The notes: generated by a model not told the origin, from the letters alone. DNA of 64,000 nt from Acidobacteriaceae bacterium (GCA_003151335.1 PLXE01000104.1:62001-126000); one strand, 5' to 3'; counted from the first letter of the stretch, positions 8,358 to 18,194 are shown. Made by a program: numbers and translations.

Positions 8358-9419
8358 TTACTTATTCACCGGGGCGGCAGGCATGGGATCGATCAATCCC
8401 ATGGCGACTTCGACCAGTTCGGGATCAACGGGACGCGTTTTGTGGATGGCATCGACCAGCGGAATGGTGACAATGTCAGTTCCGCGCAGCGCGACCATCA
8501 CCCCGAATTGGGCTTTGTGGACCTGATCGATGGCGCCGACTCCGTAACGCGACGCCAGCACCCGATCGAAAGCGCTGGGGGTGCCTCCGCGCTGGATATG
8601 GCCAAGGACGACGTTGCGCGTCTCCAGCCCGGTGCGGTGTTCGATTTCGTTCGCCAGGATTTGGCCGATGCCGCCCAGACGCACGTGGCCAAACTCGTCT
8701 TTGCCCATATCCGTGACCACCGGCGCGTTGCCATCTTTGGCGAACTTCGCGCCTTCCGCCACCACGATGATGCTGAAGTAACGGCCGCGCGCATGGCGCA
8801 TGCGAATACGCTCGGCAACTTCCTCGATGTCGAAGGGACGCTCGGGAATAAGAATGACGTCGGCCCCGCCGGCGATGCCGCTGTACATTGCGATCCAACC
8901 CGAGTCGCGGCCCATCACCTCGACCACCATCACGCGCTGATGCGCTTCGGCGGTGGTGTGTACGCGATCAATGGCTTCGGTCGCGGTGTTCACCGCGGTG
9001 TCGAAACCAAAACAGAAGTCGGTCCCCATCAGATCGTTGTCGATGGTCTTGGGAACGCCGACCACTTTCAGGCCCAGTTCGTACATACGCTGGGCCACGC
9101 TCATGGTGTCGTCTCCGCCGATGGCGATCAGGGCTTCCACACGGTTGGCCCGCAGGACTTCCATGCAGCGCTGCAGTCCGCCTTCGCGCTTGGCCGGATT
9201 GGTCCGCGAAGTGCGCAGGATGGTGCCTCCCCGCGGCAGAATGCCCGCGATCGCATCCATGTCCACCTCCATGGTCTTGTTCTCGTAAACCCCGCGCCAC
9301 CCTTCCATGAAGCCGACAAACTGATCGTCATAGTGCATGATGCCTTTGCGCACCACCGCTCGTATGACGGCGTTCAGTCCAGGGCAGTCGCCACCGCCGG
9401 TCAAAATCCCGATTCTCAT
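8358..9419 (-). CDS. pfkA: 6-phosphofructokinase with PPi-type signature residues
   Basis: Phosphorylates fructose 6-phosphate at C1 in glycolysis. The protein (353 residues) opens MRIGILTGGGDCPGLNAVIRA and has the catalytic PKTIDND loop. The residues that decide the phosphoryl donor are D in GGDDT (E. coli Gly104) and K in PKTIDND (E. coli Gly124); this pair is the hallmark of pyrophosphate-dependent enzymes, so PPi use, and possibly a reversible reaction, is predicted. ATG 9419 is right at the conserved N-terminus; the longer open frame to 9953 runs antisense through ruvC and is rejected. Confidence 0.93.
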   Translation of the reverse strand: MRIGILTGGGDCPGLNAVIRAVVRKGIMHYDDQFVGFMEGWRGVYENKTMEVDMDAIAGILPRGGTILRTSRTNPAKREGGLQRCMEVLRANRVEALIAIGGDDTMSVAQRMYELGLKVVGVPKTIDNDLMGTDFCFGFDTAVNTATEAIDRVHTTAEAHQRVMVVEVMGRDSGWIAMYSGIAGGADVILIPERPFDIEEVAERIRMRHARGRYFSIIVVAEGAKFAKDGNAPVVTDMGKDEFGHVRLGGIGQILANEIEHRTGLETRNVVLGHIQRGGTPSAFDRVLASRYGVGAIDQVHKAQFGVMVALRGTDIVTIPLVDAIHKTRPVDPELVEVAMGLIDPMPAAPVNK

Positions 9420-9668
9420 GTTCGGCAGTACCCCTCTACAGAGATAGTAAAGCCATCGCGACATTCCTGCATTGGGGAGTACACTGTCGCGGGTGGGCGG
9501 GGCCACTTGGGCCGCTCCGTCGAACTGCGGACGGCCGTGCCTGCAGAGGTGGCGTTTCGCTGCCAACCGTGTTTCGTTGTCCCACCGGTTTACTAGCCCG
9601 TTGCCATCTTCGATTTGCCCTCTGAATCCGCTGTGTCTCCTGCTACACTCGCGACAGGTCGGAGACTC

Positions 9669-10172
9669 ATGCGCATCCTGGGAATCGATTGCGGCGGCGA
9701 ATACACCGGCTACGGAGTGGTCGAGCAGGACGACCAAGGTTCGCTGCATCACCTTTGCAGCGGGGCCATCCGGCTGTTGCCGCGGGAACCGCTGGAGCTT
9801 CGGCTCAAGAAGATTTGCGAGAAACTTACCGAGATTATCGCCACCTACACGCCGGAACAGGTGGCCATTGAAGACGTCTTCTATGCAGTGAATGTTAAGT
9901 CGGCACTGAAGCTTGGGCACGTGCGCGGAGTCGCCATGCTGGCCGCGGCGCAAGCTGGTTTAAGCGTGGTTGCCTACTCTCCCCTGTCGATCAAATCCGC
10001 CGTGGTGGGATACGGCAAGGCGGAGAAGTGCCAGGTGCAGATGATGGTGGCGCGCCTGCTCGATTTGCCCGCGCCTCCGGAGCCGCCGGACGTGGCCGAC
10101 GCCCTGGCCATCGCCATTTGCCACTTGCATACGGCGGGCACGCTGCGGCGGCAGCACGCAACCGCAGGATGA
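9669..10172 (+). CDS. ruvC: Crossover junction endodeoxyribonuclease RuvC
   Basis: Resolves Holliday junctions by symmetrical nicking, together with RuvAB. The 167-residue protein starts MRILGIDCGGEYTGYGVV, with the first catalytic Asp at 7. It carries the conserved IEDVFYAVNVKSALKLGHVRG and ends with DVADALAIAICH, which holds the last acidic pair. Most RuvCs have GIDPGxxxTGYG; here the third position is Cys and the loop GGEY, an unusual but plausible variant. ATG 9669 was chosen from the family N-terminus. No ruvA or ruvB is next to it. Confidence 0.95.
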   Translation: MRILGIDCGGEYTGYGVVEQDDQGSLHHLCSGAIRLLPREPLELRLKKICEKLTEIIATYTPEQVAIEDVFYAVNVKSALKLGHVRGVAMLAAAQAGLSVVAYSPLSIKSAVVGYGKAEKCQVQMMVARLLDLPAPPEPPDVADALAIAICHLHTAGTLRRQHATAG

Positions 10173-10233
10173 ATCCACTCTTGACGGTCCGGGCTGGCGC
10201 ATCCGGCAAAATCAGATAAAATCTCTCCCCAGC

Positions 10234-10926
10234 ATGAGATTGTGCTTGGCCTTCATCGTACTGCTGCTGCTCTTACCGGCTGTGGCACAACAACCAGCCG
10301 CTCCCGCCCAGCCCTCGGTGACTTTCGACTTTGAATGGAGTCAGGGAATCCCCTGGCAAACGTATTCCATCACGGTGCGGGCGGACGGCAACACACATTT
10401 CCAAGGGACACCTGCGCCGGACGAGGCAGGCGGCGATACCGATCCGTTTCAGCAGGACTTCACCATGTCTGAAGTCAATCGCTCGAAGATCTTCGACCTG
10501 GCCAAGAAGCTCAACTACTTCCAGAGCGACTTCGATTCGCACCTGAAGCGGATTGCTCAGACCGGAAGCAAGACGCTGGCGTACACGTCAGCGACCGCGC
10601 ACGGCTCGACCACGTACAACTGGTCGCCGAATACCGATGTGCAGGAGTTGACCCGTCTGTTTTTGGCCATTGCCAACACCCTCGATTACGGCCGCAAGCT
10701 GAGTTTTCAGTACCGCTTCGACAAGCTGGGCATGGAGGCTCGGCTGAAGGAGTTGGAGAACATGAGGGCCGATCATCATGTTGAGGAGCTGAACGCGATA
10801 GCCCCGATTCTGCGCAAGATCGCGGATGATCCCGATATGATGCACATCAGCCGCCAGGCTGCGCAACAGCTTCTTCGCAGCATGAATGGACCCAGCCAAG
10901 CGAACGAAACGCCTACTCAGCCGTAA
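10234..10926 (+). CDS. Secreted protein of unknown function
   Basis: A 230-residue protein with a signal peptide (MRLCLAFIVLLLLLPAVAQ) and a mature part rich in charged helices towards the C-terminus. The segment SYNW-type beta strands around 35-120 followed by helices 140-215 (ADHHVEELNAIAPILRKIADD) suggests a two-part fold. I do not recognise the family. It lies 62 bases after ruvC on the same strand and may share its promoter. Confidence 0.65.
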   Translation: MRLCLAFIVLLLLLPAVAQQPAAPAQPSVTFDFEWSQGIPWQTYSITVRADGNTHFQGTPAPDEAGGDTDPFQQDFTMSEVNRSKIFDLAKKLNYFQSDFDSHLKRIAQTGSKTLAYTSATAHGSTTYNWSPNTDVQELTRLFLAIANTLDYGRKLSFQYRFDKLGMEARLKELENMRADHHVEELNAIAPILRKIADDPDMMHISRQAAQQLLRSMNGPSQANETPTQP

Positions 10927-11070
10927 GCTGAGTACCGAATTCTCACAACTTCCCATCCAACAGGTGTTTAATAAGATTAGGCAGGGAGGGCCTTTGACGA
11001 GGCCCGCCATCCCAATGCTTGGTCCGATCGTCCGACGCACCGGACCACGCACGGCCCCAGGAGTAACGGT

Positions 11071-12501
11071 ATGCCACAGTACCTGAAATCCGCATTAGCA
11101 ATGACAATGGCGTTTGTGCTGGCCGCAGCGGCTGGCGCATTCGCCGAGTCGCATGTCAGGATCGTTCGTCTCAGCTACCTTAATGGGCAGGTGCAGACGG
11201 ACCGCGCGACGGGACAAGGACTAGAGCGCGCCATCTTGAATACACCCATTACTCAAGGAGTGCGAGTTGTGACCGGGGACAACGGCCTGGCGGAGGTGGA
11301 ATTCGAGAACGAAAGCGCCCTGCGAATTGCGGAGAACTCGGAAATCCAGTTCCGCGGGCTGTCCATGAACGACAACGGCGCCAAGATCAACGAGATCGAA
11401 GTGGTCAAGGGCGTCGTCTATCTCGATGCACGATCCAAGGGCGATGACATCTATCGCATGAAGAGCGGCGACTCAACCTTTCTGGTGCAGCGCGATACGC
11501 AACTCCGGTTGAGCGCGGGTCCTGACCAGACGCGGCTGGCCGTGTTCAAAGGCAATGTCGAACTCATGGACCAGCCACATGTGGTGAATGTTCAGCGCAA
11601 GCAAACTCTCACCCTCGACCCGGCCGATCCGGCTGGATACAAAGTCGCCAGCGGCAGCGAAGCCCTTCCCGCAGATGCCTGGAACCGTGAGCGCCAGGCT
11701 TATCAGCAGGCCTACGCCTCCAATGCCGGCAACCCCGGCCCCAGGTTCGGCTATGGGCTGCAAGACCTCAACTACTATGGAAGTTACTTCATGGCGCCCG
11801 GGTATGGATATGTCTGGCAGCCATACGGCTTCGCCAACTCGATGATGGGATTCGATCCCTATTCTTTTGGCGCGTGGACCTTCTGCCCCGGATTCGGGTA
11901 CGCCTTTGCTTCTCCATACCCATGGGGGTGGCTACCGTATCACTACGGCTCATGGGCTTTCTTGGGCGGCGGTATCGGATGGGCTTGGATTCCGGGTGGG
12001 AGTTACGGTAGCGGCTGGTATGGCAATGGATTTCGTGCCGCTCCAGTAGTGGCAAAGGCGCCTTCTGGCTGGGCCGCCGCGGTTCCTCCGCTGGTGACGT
12101 CGGCTCAATCGGCGAAGCCGACCGTCATGGTTGGCAAAGCCACTTCAGCGGCGTACATCCCCGGCGGGCGCCTACCGCCGGCTTTTAGCAGCGTGATTCG
12201 TGGCCACAGCGTCGGTGCGAGCGCGACCGGCAAAAGTTTCAATGGCGCTGGCACCCGGAACCCCGCCGCGAATGACCGCGAGTTCACCACCCGCTACAAC
12301 GCTTTCGCTGGCGGACATACTGCGCAGGCGGGACATGTATTCGCCGCTCCTGCTCCGGCCCCGGCTGCGGTGACCGCCGGTCCGATGGCGGTCGGCCCCG
12401 GTTATGGGACGAGTGCAGGTCGAGGCGCGGCAGGGTCTGCGGCGCCCGCAGGCCACGCAAGCGCCACCACCGGCCACAGCTCGGGACCGGCTCCCCGCTG
12501 A
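11071..12501 (+). CDS. Secreted FecR-domain protein with Tyr/Trp/Gly-rich repeats
   Basis: A 476-residue exported protein (signal peptide 1-25). Residues about 30-190 form a FecR-like beta domain (VRIVRLSYLNGQVQ, GDNGLAEVEFENESALRI, GVVYLDAR). Residues 225-330 are aromatic- and Gly-rich repeats (APGYGYVWQPYG, PYPWGWLPYHYGSW, GGGIGWAWIPGG) of the type often found after FecR domains in acidobacteria. The C-terminal third is Ala/Gly/Ser-rich and looks disordered. An envelope or surface role is likely; no anti-sigma function is implied because there is no membrane segment or sigma factor next to it. A strong terminator follows. Confidence 0.78.
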   Translation: MPQYLKSALAMTMAFVLAAAAGAFAESHVRIVRLSYLNGQVQTDRATGQGLERAILNTPITQGVRVVTGDNGLAEVEFENESALRIAENSEIQFRGLSMNDNGAKINEIEVVKGVVYLDARSKGDDIYRMKSGDSTFLVQRDTQLRLSAGPDQTRLAVFKGNVELMDQPHVVNVQRKQTLTLDPADPAGYKVASGSEALPADAWNRERQAYQQAYASNAGNPGPRFGYGLQDLNYYGSYFMAPGYGYVWQPYGFANSMMGFDPYSFGAWTFCPGFGYAFASPYPWGWLPYHYGSWAFLGGGIGWAWIPGGSYGSGWYGNGFRAAPVVAKAPSGWAAAVPPLVTSAQSAKPTVMVGKATSAAYIPGGRLPPAFSSVIRGHSVGASATGKSFNGAGTRNPAANDREFTTRYNAFAGGHTAQAGHVFAAPAPAPAAVTAGPMAVGPGYGTSAGRGAAGSAAPAGHASATTGHSSGPAPR

Positions 12502-12518
12502 AGGACCACTGGACAATC

Positions 12519-12550
12519 GGAAAGGGCGGCCTTGGCCGCCCTTTCCCTTT
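12519..12550. terminator. Rho-independent terminator, bidirectional
   Basis: An 11-bp perfect stem (AAAGGGCGGCC/GGCCGCCCTTT) with a two-base loop, extendable by GG/CC, followed by CTTT. It lies between convergent genes ending at 12501 and 12562 and can serve both. Confidence 0.85.
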
Positions 12551-12561
12551 CAGCAGAGAAT

Positions 12562-13395
12562 TCAATACACCGCGATGCCTGCATATCCGACGACCATGTC
12601 GCGGTCTCCCGAGATGTCGCCGGAGGTGGCGTAACGGACCAACTCCGCGTGCTGGGCTCCCAGCTTCTTGGCCGCCGTCAGCATCACCACCGCAGGACCG
12701 TATCCGCACATGCTGATATTGGCCTGATGCACCGTCTGGTATAGCCCACGCGGATCGAGCGCCAATATCTGATCGATGGCCCGGCGATCCTTCACCCGGG
12801 TTACGTCGTCGCTCTCGTAGTGATTCATGTCGCTGGAGGCGATGACCAGCACCGGCCCACCGGCCTCGGCGGCGACGCTTCCAATCACGACCCCCAGCGC
12901 GCTCAGCACCTCGAAATTGCTGGTTCCCACGGTGATGGGCACGAACTGAAACCCTGGCGCCAGTACCTGCAGAAAAGGTAGCTGGACTTCCAGCGCGTGC
13001 TCGAAGCGATGCGCCTCCTGGTCTTCAGCGAGCAGCGGCATGCGTGACTTCAATTCACTTGCCATGGCCTCGTCGACGGGGACGTCGCCCAGTGGCGTGT
13101 GCCATGCGCCCTCGCTCAGGATGGCCAGCGGCTCGCCCACACCGGTGTGGTTGGGACAAAGAATGACCATTCGCCGCGGCAAATCGAGGCGGCGATAGAC
13201 AGCTCCGGCGACGTGTCCGGAGTACATATATCCGGCGTGGGGAACGACGCATCCCAAGGCGCGAATCCTCGCTTCGGACCGCGCCGAAGCATCGGCGCGC
13301 GCCGTGGTGTAAGTCTCTACTTCGGCCCGAAGATGCTGCGCATTGGCGGGATAGAAGCGTCCCGCAACGGCTGGCTGACGAACTGCGGTAGCCAT
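12562..13395 (-). CDS. amrB: AmmeMemoRadiSam system protein B (MEMO1 family)
   Basis: A 277-residue member of the MEMO1 family, related in fold to class III extradiol dioxygenases; the bacterial proteins occur with AMMECR1 and radical SAM partners. The metal-site region PHAGYMYSGHVAG and the conserved NHTGVGEPLAI, MNHYESDD and CGYGPAVVML segments are present. ATG 13395 starts MATAVRQPAVAGRFYP, the family N-terminus, with GGAG 8 bases upstream. AmrA and the radical SAM partner are not in this window. The reaction of the system is not established. Confidence 0.92.
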   Translation of the reverse strand: MATAVRQPAVAGRFYPANAQHLRAEVETYTTARADASARSEARIRALGCVVPHAGYMYSGHVAGAVYRRLDLPRRMVILCPNHTGVGEPLAILSEGAWHTPLGDVPVDEAMASELKSRMPLLAEDQEAHRFEHALEVQLPFLQVLAPGFQFVPITVGTSNFEVLSALGVVIGSVAAEAGGPVLVIASSDMNHYESDDVTRVKDRRAIDQILALDPRGLYQTVHQANISMCGYGPAVVMLTAAKKLGAQHAELVRYATSGDISGDRDMVVGYAGIAVY

Positions 13396-13490
13396 GATGC
13401 CCGCTCCTTCGTGCGCTGCGGCGACCGGGTCGCAAGGTGCGTCGCCGGGCCTCGCAGCAGCACTTCGCAACTGTTCCGTTGACTAAAAGT

Positions 13491-14354
13491 TTACGCCTGT
13501 CGCAACGCCCGAAATACGGCCGCGGTTTTTTCCAGCGACATGGCTTCGGCGCGAACGTCGGCGCGCAATCCGGCCGATTTCAGCGCCGCTCGCATGGCGG
13601 CATCCTCGTACTGGCCGCGAAGATTGTTCAGCAATGTCTTGCGCTTATGAGCGAAGGCAAGCTTTAGAAACGCGATGAATGGGCCTTCTTCCACTTGCAG
13701 CTCTTGCAGCCGGGGCGCCATGGTGAGCCGCAGCGCGCTGGAGTGGACCTGCGGCGGAGGCGAGAAAGCGTCCGGCGGCAGCGTGAACAGTTTGTCCACC
13801 CGGGCGAAGAGTTGCACGGTAGCCGAGAGCAGTCCGTAATCCCGGCTGCCCGGCGCGGCCGCGATACGGTCGGCGACCTCGCGCTGCACCATGATCACCG
13901 CGCGCTCAATGTTCTGATGCAATTCCAGGATCCGCAGAACGATGTCGGAGGTGATGTAGTACGGCAGATTGCCGATTACGTCCACCGTCTCCGGCTGAGT
14001 GGGACGCAGATCGTGCAGCGGTCCCGGCCTGCGCCCGACCATGGAGGTGAATTGCGCGGCAACGAAATCCGATTCGAGGATTTCGACATTCGGCTTGGTC
14101 GCATACCGCATGCGCAACTGCGCCGCCATCACGCGATCGAGCTCGATTCCAATTACGTGCCTGGCTCGGATAGCCAACACATCCGTAAGCACGCCGTGGC
14201 CCGGGCCGATCTCGATGACCGTGCGATTGGACACATCTCCCAGGGCCTCCACAACGCGCTGCGCCGCGCCCAAATCGGTGAGAAAGTTCTGGCCCAGCTT
14301 CGGCTTGCGTTTAACGTGGGTAACGGACTTGCTCGACGTCTTGGTCATGGCCAC
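13491..14354 (-). CDS. rsmA: 16S rRNA dimethyladenosine transferase RsmA/KsgA
   Basis: Dimethylates the two adjacent adenosines near the 3' end of 16S rRNA during 30S maturation. The 287-residue protein has the SAM-binding motif VIEIGPGHGVLT, the catalytic NLPYYI motif (inside VIGNLPYYITSDIV) and the QREVADRI segment. The start is GTG 14354 (GAGGG 5 bases upstream) or ATG 14348, two codons later. It lies 95 bases upstream of the amrB gene on the same strand and could be cotranscribed with it. Confidence 0.96.
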   Translation of the reverse strand: MAMTKTSSKSVTHVKRKPKLGQNFLTDLGAAQRVVEALGDVSNRTVIEIGPGHGVLTDVLAIRARHVIGIELDRVMAAQLRMRYATKPNVEILESDFVAAQFTSMVGRRPGPLHDLRPTQPETVDVIGNLPYYITSDIVLRILELHQNIERAVIMVQREVADRIAAAPGSRDYGLLSATVQLFARVDKLFTLPPDAFSPPPQVHSSALRLTMAPRLQELQVEEGPFIAFLKLAFAHKRKTLLNNLRGQYEDAAMRAALKSAGLRADVRAEAMSLEKTAAVFRALRQA

Positions 14355-14481
14355 ATTGACCCTCTTTCAGCTCGCCAATTAGACTCAACTGTTTCGGCAT
14401 TTCTTACATCATAGTGCGCAGTCAGTTACGCAGTTCGGCGCGGCCTGCGGAAGCACATCTCCGTTCGCGCCGGGAGGTCTC

Positions 14482-15942
14482 ATGAATATCGCCTTTGTGG
14501 CATCCGAGTGCATACCCTTTTCCAAGACCGGCGGGCTGGCGGATGTCATAGGCGCTTTGCCGCCCGCGGTCGCCAGCTTGGGCCATCAGGTTACCGTCTT
14601 CCTCCCGCGTTATAAGCAGACCAAGCTCGACAACCCGCGCGTCGTCATTCCCAGCATCACCGTTCCCTTCGATGACCGCTACCGCTTCTGTTCCGTCCTC
14701 GACGGCGGTGTGCGCTCCGGAGTGCAATTCTATTTCATCGACTACCCTCCGTTCTTCGACCGCGATGCGCTCTACGGTACACCTTTGGGCGATTACCATG
14801 ACAATGCCGAGAGATTTGCGCTGTTTTGCCGCGCCGTGTTGGAGTCGGCCAAGATCCTGGGCACGCCCGACCTGCTGCATTGCCACGACTGGCAGACCGC
14901 CCTGATTCCCATACTGCTGAAGACCCTGTACGAGGAAGACCCTGCCTTCGCCAACACCCCGTGCGTTTTCACCATCCACAATATCGGATACCAGGGACTT
15001 TTCCCGCCCGAGATCCTGCCCCTGCTCATGTTGCCTTGGGATTTGTTTACCATGTCGAAGCTGGAGTTCTATGGCAAGGTGAATTTTCTCAAGGGCGCGA
15101 TCACCATGGCCGACTACATCACCACCGTCAGCCGGAAGTATAGCCAGGAAATCCAGACGGCGGAGTACGGCTTCGGCCTGGAAGGTGTGTTGCGGGCGCG
15201 CTCGGGCACAGTTAGCGGCATTCTTAATGCGGCGAATTACGATGAGTGGGACCCCGAAAACGATCGCTTCATTGCGGCGCACTACTCGGCGGCGGACCTC
15301 AGCGGCAAAGCAAAGTGCAAGGCGGACCTGCTGAAGCAATTTGGCTTGCCGGAAAACACACAGCAGCTGGTGGTTGGAATGGTGTCGCGCTTTGCCGCCC
15401 AGAAGGGCTTCGACCTCATCCTGCAGACAGCCGATCGCCTAGCCCGGCAGGAGTTGATCATGGTCGTGCTGGGCAGCGGCGACCGCGATTATGAAGATTT
15501 GTTCCGCAAACTGACCAAACAGTATCCGCAGAAATTCGCCGTGAAGATCGCTTACGACAATCCCTTGGCGCACAAGATCGAAGCGGGCAGCGACATTTTC
15601 CTCATGCCTTCGCGCTATGAGCCCTGCGGGCTGAACCAGATCTACAGCATGCGCTACGGGACGGTCCCCGTGGTGCGCGCCACTGGCGGGCTCGACGACA
15701 CTGTCGAGCAATTCGATCGGCAGACCCTGAAAGGAACCGGATTCAAGTTCAAGGAACACACTGGCGAAGCGTTGCTGGACACTTTGCAGGCGGCAATGGC
15801 ACTGTATCGCTCCGATCCAAAAGCCTGGCAAGCCCTGATGCGCAACGGCATGGCGCAGGAGTATTCCTGGATCAACTCGGCCCGCGAATATGTGAAAGTG
15901 TATGAGCGCGCCAGGCAGCTGCGAACGGCAGCGAATGGGTAG
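14482..15942 (+). CDS. glgA: Glycogen synthase GlgA
   Basis: A GT5 glucosyltransferase that extends alpha-1,4-glucan from ADP-glucose. The 486-residue protein has the ADP-glucose-binding KTGGLADV motif at 15-22, LLHCHDW, TIHNIGYQG and the C-terminal catalytic region SRYEPCGLNQIYSMRYGTVPVVRATGGLDDTV (read here in two overlapping pieces of the family's Rossmann domain). Length and domain order are normal. A GGGAGG box precedes ATG 14482 by 5 bases. The gene stands alone, divergent from rsmA. Confidence 0.96.
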   Translation: MNIAFVASECIPFSKTGGLADVIGALPPAVASLGHQVTVFLPRYKQTKLDNPRVVIPSITVPFDDRYRFCSVLDGGVRSGVQFYFIDYPPFFDRDALYGTPLGDYHDNAERFALFCRAVLESAKILGTPDLLHCHDWQTALIPILLKTLYEEDPAFANTPCVFTIHNIGYQGLFPPEILPLLMLPWDLFTMSKLEFYGKVNFLKGAITMADYITTVSRKYSQEIQTAEYGFGLEGVLRARSGTVSGILNAANYDEWDPENDRFIAAHYSAADLSGKAKCKADLLKQFGLPENTQQLVVGMVSRFAAQKGFDLILQTADRLARQELIMVVLGSGDRDYEDLFRKLTKQYPQKFAVKIAYDNPLAHKIEAGSDIFLMPSRYEPCGLNQIYSMRYGTVPVVRATGGLDDTVEQFDRQTLKGTGFKFKEHTGEALLDTLQAAMALYRSDPKAWQALMRNGMAQEYSWINSAREYVKVYERARQLRTAANG

Positions 15943-16037
15943 GAAGCAGCAATTAGCAACTAGCTGTTTGATCGGTGCGTTCGAAATCGGTGGTCTAATG
16001 GGCTGTTCGCAGGCATAATCCCGAAACCTCAAGAGAA

Positions 16038-16703
16038 ATGAATTGGAAGTGTACCCAAGTTGCGAGTAAAGTCCATTTCGTGAACGCTACAAAGCTGCGA
16101 ATTACAGCGGTGGTGCTGGCCCTTGCATCTGCTTGCGCGCAGGAGTCAGCAAACGGGAAGAAGTTTGCCCTGTACCGAGGGGACAAGTCTTGTGTGTGCA
16201 TCCTGACGAAGAAGGAAACGAAGTCCATCACGGCAACGGAGAGGCACATAGGCAAGTCGATATATCAAGTGTTCTGGTCGCACACAAAGCCGAAACGAGA
16301 ATTGTTCCGCGTAAAGGTGGGAACGTATGTCGGTCAAGATGTAGTGAAATGGTGGAACTACGGCGTAACGGATGAGGAAGACTTCAATGGCGACGGAGTG
16401 CCAGATTACGCGTGGTACGGCGGAGATGACACTGGATTTGCCATGTATCTGTTCTTGTCGTCGGGCAGTCAATACCAGCGCATAGACGTCCTCAAAACCG
16501 TGCAGGGCGCATGGCGGCAGCGGTTTCACAAGCCTGCTCCCGACCTCGGAGGTTCAGATAGCGGTTATGCTCTCAACGATACGGTGCTTGAGCGTTCAGC
16601 AACGGGCCTGGTTCTATTGGCGAAGGTTGACCACGTGACGATCAATGGGACGAATAAGGGAACATACCAATTTCGCATCGGCCAAGCCGACTTCAAGCCA
16701 TAG
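16038..16703 (+). CDS. Secreted protein of unknown function
   Basis: A 221-residue protein with a hydrophobic export segment (LRITAVVLALASACAQ) after about 20 polar residues, so the true start may be a little downstream. The segment DFNGDGVPDYAWYGGDDTG resembles a calcium-binding FG-GAP-type loop, and the rest is beta-rich. I do not recognise the family. AT-richer codon use than its neighbours hints at a different history (inference). Confidence 0.6.
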   Translation: MNWKCTQVASKVHFVNATKLRITAVVLALASACAQESANGKKFALYRGDKSCVCILTKKETKSITATERHIGKSIYQVFWSHTKPKRELFRVKVGTYVGQDVVKWWNYGVTDEEDFNGDGVPDYAWYGGDDTGFAMYLFLSSGSQYQRIDVLKTVQGAWRQRFHKPAPDLGGSDSGYALNDTVLERSATGLVLLAKVDHVTINGTNKGTYQFRIGQADFKP

Positions 16704-16787
16704 GGGCGGTCAGGGCGATACCTGTTGAAAATCGCCATCTCACCACCAGCCTTCGAACCGCGCATTTTATGAGGTCAGTTCTCGTTG

Positions 16788-18188
16788 CTAGCGGCTAGTT
16801 GCTAGTTGCTTCTTCTTTCTTTCGAAGTACAAGTAAATCGGCACGCCCGCCAGAATCACGACCACTCCCCACGCAGAGTTGCGCAGGTTTTCGGTGAAGG
16901 TGTAATAGAGCAGCACTGCCGCGGCCACAATGAACATTGCCGGAACCAGCGGATACCCCCAAGTCAAGTACGGACGGGGCGCGTCCGGTTCCTGCTTGCG
17001 CAGCACGAAGACGGTACTGGCGGAAATCATGTAGAAGAGCCACTCCGCGAAGATGGCCAGCGAGAAAAGCTGGCGGAAATTTCCCGCGAACAACAGCAGA
17101 ACAATCGACAGCCCAAGTTGCACGATCAGGGCGATCGACGGCGTGTGGAATCGGGGATGCACCTCGGCCATGGCGCGAAAGAAATAACCATCGCGGGACA
17201 TGGCGAAGGGAACACGCGCGCCGCTCATGATGGTGCCATTGAGAGCGACGAGCATGGAGAGCGCCATGCCCGCCGATACGATGGCCGCTCCCCATGCACC
17301 GGCCGCAACCGCAGTCGCCTCCGACGCCGGCCGTGGCGACGCTGCGATCGTGGCCGCCGGAAGCACATATTGCACTGCCGCGTTGGTTAGCATGTAGAGA
17401 ACGGCCACCACGCCGACACCTGCGATTAGCGCGATGGGAAGATTGCGCCCCGGATCGCGGACTTCGCCGCTCACCATGTTGAGGTCGTTCCATCCGTCAT
17501 ACGCCCACAGAGCGGCGATGAGTGCGGCCATGAATCCGGCGAAGCCACCGGTCGCGCCTTGAAAAATGGTGGCGAAGTTGCGCCATGTGCCGCTGGCGGC
17601 GCTGAATCCCAGCAGGACGATCGCGAGGATGATCGCGATTTTCACCACCGTGAATACCACCTGAAACTCTCCGGCACGCTTGATGCCGATATAGTTCAGC
17701 GCCGTGATGAACGCCGCCGCCGCTATGGCGACCAACTGTCCGTAGCTGATGGCGAAGGGTGAGCGGACTGCATCCTGATTGAAGAACGCGAGAGCCGGGA
17801 AGGTGCCTAGAATGCGGACGAACCCTGTCGTCAGAGTGGCAATCGACGCTGGTTTTGCGATGGCGAACCACGTCCAGGCGTAGAGAAATCCGGGGAGCGG
17901 TCCGTAGGCATCGCGAATGTAAACGTATTCGCCTCCCGCCTGCGGCTTCATCGCGCCCAGTTCGGCATAGGTGATCGCGCCGGCAAGCGAGAGCACTCCG
18001 CCTACGATCCACGCCAGATATACCAGCCACGCCGAGCCAACCGCCTGCATCATCTCGGCGGGAACCAGGAAGATGCCGCTGCCGATGATGGTGCCGACGA
18101 CAATCGCGCTGGCATGGCTTACGCCGAGATCGCGCGCGAGCCCGGGCTTGCGATCGGGCGTGTTAGGAAGCTGCAAGATTCGTTCCAC
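16788..18188 (-). CDS. APC-family amino acid permease
   Basis: A 466-residue inner-membrane transporter with 12 predicted helices. The first helix holds VVGTIIGSGIFLVP, the unwound substrate-binding GSGIF motif of the APC superfamily. The stretch ELGAMKPQAGGEYVYIRDAYG follows helix 2 as in LAT-type exchangers. Substrates are likely amino acids, but specificity cannot be read. It lies 6 bases downstream of the symporter gene, so the two transporters are probably one operon. Confidence 0.88.
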   Translation of the reverse strand: MERILQLPNTPDRKPGLARDLGVSHASAIVVGTIIGSGIFLVPAEMMQAVGSAWLVYLAWIVGGVLSLAGAITYAELGAMKPQAGGEYVYIRDAYGPLPGFLYAWTWFAIAKPASIATLTTGFVRILGTFPALAFFNQDAVRSPFAISYGQLVAIAAAAFITALNYIGIKRAGEFQVVFTVVKIAIILAIVLLGFSAASGTWRNFATIFQGATGGFAGFMAALIAALWAYDGWNDLNMVSGEVRDPGRNLPIALIAGVGVVAVLYMLTNAAVQYVLPAATIAASPRPASEATAVAAGAWGAAIVSAGMALSMLVALNGTIMSGARVPFAMSRDGYFFRAMAEVHPRFHTPSIALIVQLGLSIVLLLFAGNFRQLFSLAIFAEWLFYMISASTVFVLRKQEPDAPRPYLTWGYPLVPAMFIVAAAVLLYYTFTENLRNSAWGVVVILAGVPIYLYFERKKKQLATSR

Positions 18189-18194
18189 CTTCGG

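Noticed and set aside
8442-9596. 384-residue + strand frame
   Set aside because: Antisense shadow of pfkA with no family features.
9420-9953. N-terminal extension of pfkA
   Set aside because: Overlaps ruvC in antisense; the conserved PFK N-terminus begins at 9419.
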